Source of the DNA: Corella eumyota | Lineage: Eukaryota; Chordata; Ascidiacea; Phlebobranchia; Corellidae | NCBI GenBank assembly: GCA_963082875.1 | Contig: OY720103.1 | Span: 8,308,001-8,372,000, forward strand | Direction: 5' to 3' | DNA: 64,000 nucleotides | Part shown: positions 59,732 through 64,000 of the stretch, one piece after another | Layout of the letters: each line of letters starts with the position of its first letter | Numbering within the stretch: the first letter of the stretch is position 1 | Translations under genes and position numbers: made by a program | Notes under the pieces: generated by a model | What the model saw: only the letters and a program-made list of their open reading frames with translations | Told to the model about the DNA's origin: nothing | Databases searched by the model: none

Positions 59732-60763
59732 AAGTGCGAAAGCATTGTTAAGATGCTAATAAACATAAATCTTAAGTAAGCCACCAATTGTGATTGGCAG
59801 CCTTATGCCTTATTGTCTTTCGAAACTTTGATTTTAAGTCAATTTTTTTTGGTTGGTTTAAACAAGGTGTTTGCGTAGCGAACTTTGTGCGTACTTCGCG
59901 TCCTACTATTTCCTCGGGTATTCTAAACTTTTTTGGGGTGGTTCGTTTTAAAGTAGGAAATGTCATTTTGTATTGCCTTTAACATGCATTTTATTTAAAT
60001 AACACGATTAGATATATAAAACTGTTATTATATTGCAAAACCTGTTACAGCAATAAAATAAATTTTAAATGGGCAAGTAATTCTTTTCTTTAATGAAATG
60101 CAATAACAGTCTTTAATTTAGTAACCATAATTATTTTTGTAATTGCGACAAAAATTATTTTAAATCATTTTATTAACAAAAGTAAATTAACGTAAAAGTT
60201 GCAACAAATATTTGCAGCTGGCCATTTACCCACAACCAGCAATTCGAATTTTTATCACTTTTGCTTATTTATTAAACATATATGTAGTTTTACAGACGTG
60301 ATCCTACAACTTGAGTTGTAATAATGAATATCTATCGGCTTACGTTTAAAAAATTAAAAATACGAACAATATGCCTTTTTTCTTTTAACTTTATTAATTG
60401 TTAGTCCACAAATAAGATTGGTTTGATTAAAATTCGATAAAAAATGTTAAAATTTAACATTCGTTTGATTAAAATTTGACAATTTGTTCAGCAAAATTTT
60501 ATAAAATTCTGTTTTTAAAAATTATACAAATAGCATATATACCTTATTCAAATAGGAACAAAGTTGGTTGTTAGAAACGGTCAAAAGAATAACAGCAATT
60601 ATAACTGTAAAGAAACTGCACTTAGCATATCTACACATATTACTGTAAATACCTAGCTTATTGGGACAAAAATCTACACTTAACCAATAAAAATAATTAA
60701 AACCCCAAAACCATGAAAAAATTACAATGCCATGGGACGAGCATTTAAATAATTGAATAAAAT

Positions 60764-61501
60764 CACGCTAGCTGCCTCAAGAAGGAAAAGCAAGAGTTGC
60801 CGTGACCGATTGGTTAAGGCTATAAAAAAGGAAACTAATCAGCACTGCAGGCACAAGTTCGAATCCTGCCGAAAACGCATTTTTTTTGCATTTTTTAATT
60901 AAAAATTAAATTAAATAAATACAATTTTAGAAATTAAAGTTGCCTTGAAAAGTAAACAAAAAAGTTGTCGTGGCCGAGGCCATAGACTTACAATCTTTTA
61001 GGCGCTGTCCGCACATATTCGAATCCTGCCGACAACGAATTTTTTTATTTAGTTTTAGTTCAAATTTAAATAATTAATTAAAATCGCGCTAGCTGCTCGG
61101 GGAAAAAAACTTATTTTAGACTTGATTTCTTTTAGGCTCTGCCCGCGAAGGTTCGAGTCCAGCCGATAACGCATTTTTATTTCAGTTTTGTTATAAAATT
61201 AATTTAAATCACGCTAGCTGCTCCGAGAATCCAACATAACAGTTGTCAGGTTCGAATCCTGCCGACAACGCATTATTTTATTTTAAATACAAATTTAATT
61301 AACTAATTAAAATCACGCGAGGTGCTTCTAGAATGGAACATTAGAGTTGTCGTGGCCGATTGGTGGAGCTATAGGTTTGAGTTTTTTGAGGCTCTGCCCG
61401 CGCAGGTTCGACTCATGCCGACAACGCTTTATTTTATGTTTTAATACAACTTTAAATAATTTGATTAAATCACGCTGGCTGCTCCGAGATTCCAACATAC
61501 G
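60764..61501 (+). repeat. tRNA-Ser-derived tandem repeats, unit 4
   Basis: Same relics as unit 1, offset 22869 bp. Confidence 0.85.
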
Positions 61502-61584
61502 AATTGGCGTGGCCGAGTCGTTAAGGCAATCGACTTGAAATCTTTTGCGCTTTGCCCGCGAAGGTTCGAATCCTGTCGACAACG
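61502..61584 (+). pseudogene. tRNA-Ser(UGA)-like gene, unit 4
   Basis: First base is A (attggcg); leader gagattcc as in unit 2. Confidence 0.7.
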
Positions 61585-61738
61585 GATTTTTTTTTACTAA
61601 TTTTTTAACTAAAATTACGCTAGCTGCCTTAAAGGGAACAAAGAGTTTATCCACAAAAAATAAGTAACGTTGTTCAGTGGATATCGTTGGACAGTACCTT
61701 CATAATAAAACTTTTACTGATCGTGCGGTAAATGATTA

Positions 61739-61809
61739 GGCGCTAATGGGGATCGACCCCAGGACCTTCTTTTTACTAGACAGGCGCTTTAACACTATGT
61801 CATAATGCC
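61739..61809 (-). pseudogene. tRNA-Thr(AGU) relic, unit 4
   Basis: Same as the other copies; the flanking base run just downstream differs (aaacaaag for aaagaaag). Confidence 0.8.
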
Positions 61810-62869
61810 TTTAAACAAAGTCGATGTATCAGTCATGTCGTTACAAACAAATGTATTTAAAATAAAGTAAAGTATTTTAATATTTAAATTCTTGTTGAAA
61901 ACTCCCAAATTGAACGATCTATGCATCATAACATTAAAACGCACGTCGAAAATAAAAAAACTATTTCTACACGGACCGTCTGGGTGAAAACCAGAAATCC
62001 CAAGCTTGACAAGCATAAACTTTACCACCGATGTTTAATATTGTCTCCAAGATAAGTTTTGTTAAAAATGGAGTGTAGTAAATTTATTGATTAATAACTG
62101 CCCTTAGCTGTCGGTTGTTTACAAGAATATAAAATTCTGTCTAATTTCTTTCAAAATTAAACGCTAAATTAAGTAATGTCTAAATCCATGTTTACCTCCA
62201 ACTTTTCGGTTAAAGAGTTAAACGCGCCAATGATTGCGACACAGAAACGACTGATTTGCGACATTTCTATCAAATTTGCAAAGCAAAATTGTAAAAGAAG
62301 ACGATTATATATTTGACCCTGGGTGGACTCGAACCGCAATCTTTTAAATTAAAAAGAAAATAATGATAAACATTTATCTAATAATTAAATACATAAAATT
62401 TGATTTAATAATTTAGTTGATAATCTTAATTAATTTATGTTTATGATTATCTTTATTTATTAATAGAAATTAATTTTAAAAATGATCAAATGATTTTAAA
62501 TCGTATTTTATTTATCAAATAAATCCAGTTGTAAGTATTTTTGCTTGTTGTAATAATGATTTTCAAATTACTTTGACACAATTATTGCGTTCTTTAAAAA
62601 AAATAATTGTATGGGATATCACCCTTTTTAATATAAATATATTAAAACAGTTTTACAAACGTTAACATGTGCATCACCAGCTTTTTTTTAACATCTTTAA
62701 AAAACGGAAATAATTTTATAAATTCAAAATCAGATGATTGATTTAATGGAAGTTAATAGTTAATAGCCAAATGCGCCAACGATTGCAACACAACAACAAC
62801 TGATTCGCGACATTTTTATGAAATTTGCAAAACATTATTATAGTAATAAAAATGAAGCAAACAAAAAAT

Positions 62870-62882
62870 CGTCCCTGAGTGT

Positions 62883-62937
<55 letters not shown>

Positions 62938-62943
62938 AGAGAC
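62870..62943 (-). tRNA. tRNA-Asn(GUU), unit 4, T-arm variant
   Basis: Differs from units 1 and 3 by two bases in the 3' strand of the T stem (plus reads cctgagtgtgctt for cctgggtgggctt). One change breaks a G-C pair and the other makes a G-U. The anticodon and B box core are kept. Probably a weakening copy. Confidence 0.75.
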
Positions 62944-63015
62944 GACATTCATTGCTACAGTTGAATTGAATCTAAAGATTAAAATTATAATAATAAAAAT
63001 GTAACAAAATGTATT

Positions 63016-63522
63016 TGACCTTGGGTGGACTCGAACAACCGACCTTTCGGTTAACAGACGAACTCGCAAGTGATTGCGCCATAGAGACGACATTTTTTGG
63101 CACACTTGATCTAAATTTAGAGATCAAAATTATAATAAAAAAATGTAACAAAATAAATTTGGCCCTTGGTGGACTTAAACCTTCAAACTTTCTCCTAACA
63201 GCTGAACGCCCTAACCGATTGCGCGACAGAGACAATTATTTCGCCCACTTTGTTTAAATTTGCAAAGCAAAATTAATACAATTAAAATGTAATTATATAT
63301 TTCGTTCATAAATGGGCCCGAACCTTCAACCTTGCGGTTAAGAGCAAAACGCGCCAATCTATTGCGACACAAATACGACTAATTCGCGACACTTCTATTA
63401 AATTTGCAAAGCAAAATTATAATAATAAAAATGAGAAAAAACTAGTTTCGTTCTTGGGGGGGGTCGAACCTCCAACTTTTCGGTTAAAGAGCTAAACGCG
63501 CCAATGATTGGGACACAGAAAC
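63016..63522 (-). repeat. Four decayed tRNA-Asn-family copies, unit 4
   Basis: Same as in unit 1, with a G-run of eight at 63456-63463 preceded by ctt (as in unit 3) and not cat. Confidence 0.8.
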
Positions 63523-64000
63523 GACTGATTTGCGACATTTCTATCAAATTTGCAAAGCAAAATTGTAAAAAAGGCGATTATATATTTGACCCTAGGTGGA
63601 CTCGAACCGCAATCTTTTAAATTAAAAAGAAAATAATAATGATAAACATTTATCTAATAATTAAATACATAAAATTTGATTTAATAATTTGGTTGATAAT
63701 CATAATTAATTTATGTTTATGATTATCTTTATTTATTAATAGAGATTTATTTCAAAAATGATGAAATTATTTTAAATCTTATTTTATTTATCAAATAAAT
63801 CTAGTTGTAAGTATTTTTGCTTGTTGTGATGATGAATTTAAAATTACTTTGACACAATTATTGCGTTTTAAAAAAACCCTTTTCAATATAAATATATTAA
63901 AACAGTTTTACAAACGTAAACATGTGCATTACCAGCTTCTTTTAAACATCTTTAAAAGACAAAAATAATTTTATAAATCCAAAATCAGATGATTGATTTA

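Larger units (their letters stand above)
58530..64000. repeat. tRNA macro-array unit 4, cut by the window
   Basis: At least 5471 bp. It contains the full tRNA-Asn region, so it is the long form. Its tRNA-Thr(CGU) and tRNA-Arg would lie beyond 64000. It shares variants with unit 2 (catatctacac near 60628 and the gagattcc leader). Confidence 0.95.

Overview
This is a stretch of AT-rich animal nuclear DNA. The 5S rRNA has the metazoan form, the introns are short with GT-AG ends, and there are relics of an apoptosis inhibitor and of zinc-finger genes, all set among transposons. An aquatic invertebrate is my best guess (a Helentron with a split coding region, a ZBED-like hAT, a very AT-rich background), but I cannot name a phylum. 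Protein genes are few and broken. The window is dominated by RNA polymerase III genes in two very different tandem arrays.

Layout. (1) 1-11744 is a 5S rDNA array of 42 gene copies. Exactly half (21) are complete 118-nt genes and half (21) lack the first residues through one identical 20-bp deletion. Copies 1-15 and 28-42 match in order and spacing with a 7467-bp offset, so the array has higher-order structure. The array stops inside what would be copy 43 and abuts coding-like exons on the minus strand. (2) 11745-19220 holds decayed gene pieces: minus-strand exons of unknown identity, a plus-strand IAP (BIR plus UBA-like) pseudogene, a minus-strand zinc-finger/SWIM-like pseudogene and a possible last exon. 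(3) 19555-24640 is a very AT-rich composite satellite of roughly 0.9-kb blocks. A 1601-bp inverted-repeat element with a TATG target duplication interrupts it; this element carries six copies of GGTAACGGAATTAC. (4) 24975-34500 is a transposon zone: a 135-bp tandem repeat, a decayed Helentron (Rep, PIF1-like helicase and endonuclease, with introns), an unidentified reading frame, the 3' part of a ZBED-like hAT, a short LTR-element fossil and a zinc-finger relic. (5) 35177-35642 is a fold-back MITE. (6) 35661-64000 is a tandem macro-array of about 8-kb units (8046, 6772, 8051 and at least 5471 bp). Each unit carries tRNA-Leu(UAA), a cluster of tRNA-Ser-derived repeats, a tRNA-Thr(AGU) relic, tRNA-Asn(GUU) with several decayed relatives, a tRNA-Thr(CGU)-like gene and tRNA-Arg(ACG). 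The array runs off the right edge.

How it fits together. The 5S and tRNA genes share RNA polymerase III, so the window looks like a Pol III-rich, recombination-prone heterochromatic or satellite-like domain. Both arrays show birth, local death and homogenisation: uniform truncated 5S copies, tRNA-derived satellites inside the tRNA units, one unit shortened by recombination between internal direct repeats, and alternate units sharing variants. No operon, CRISPR array or prokaryotic feature was seen. All calls come from reading the sequence; no database search was made.
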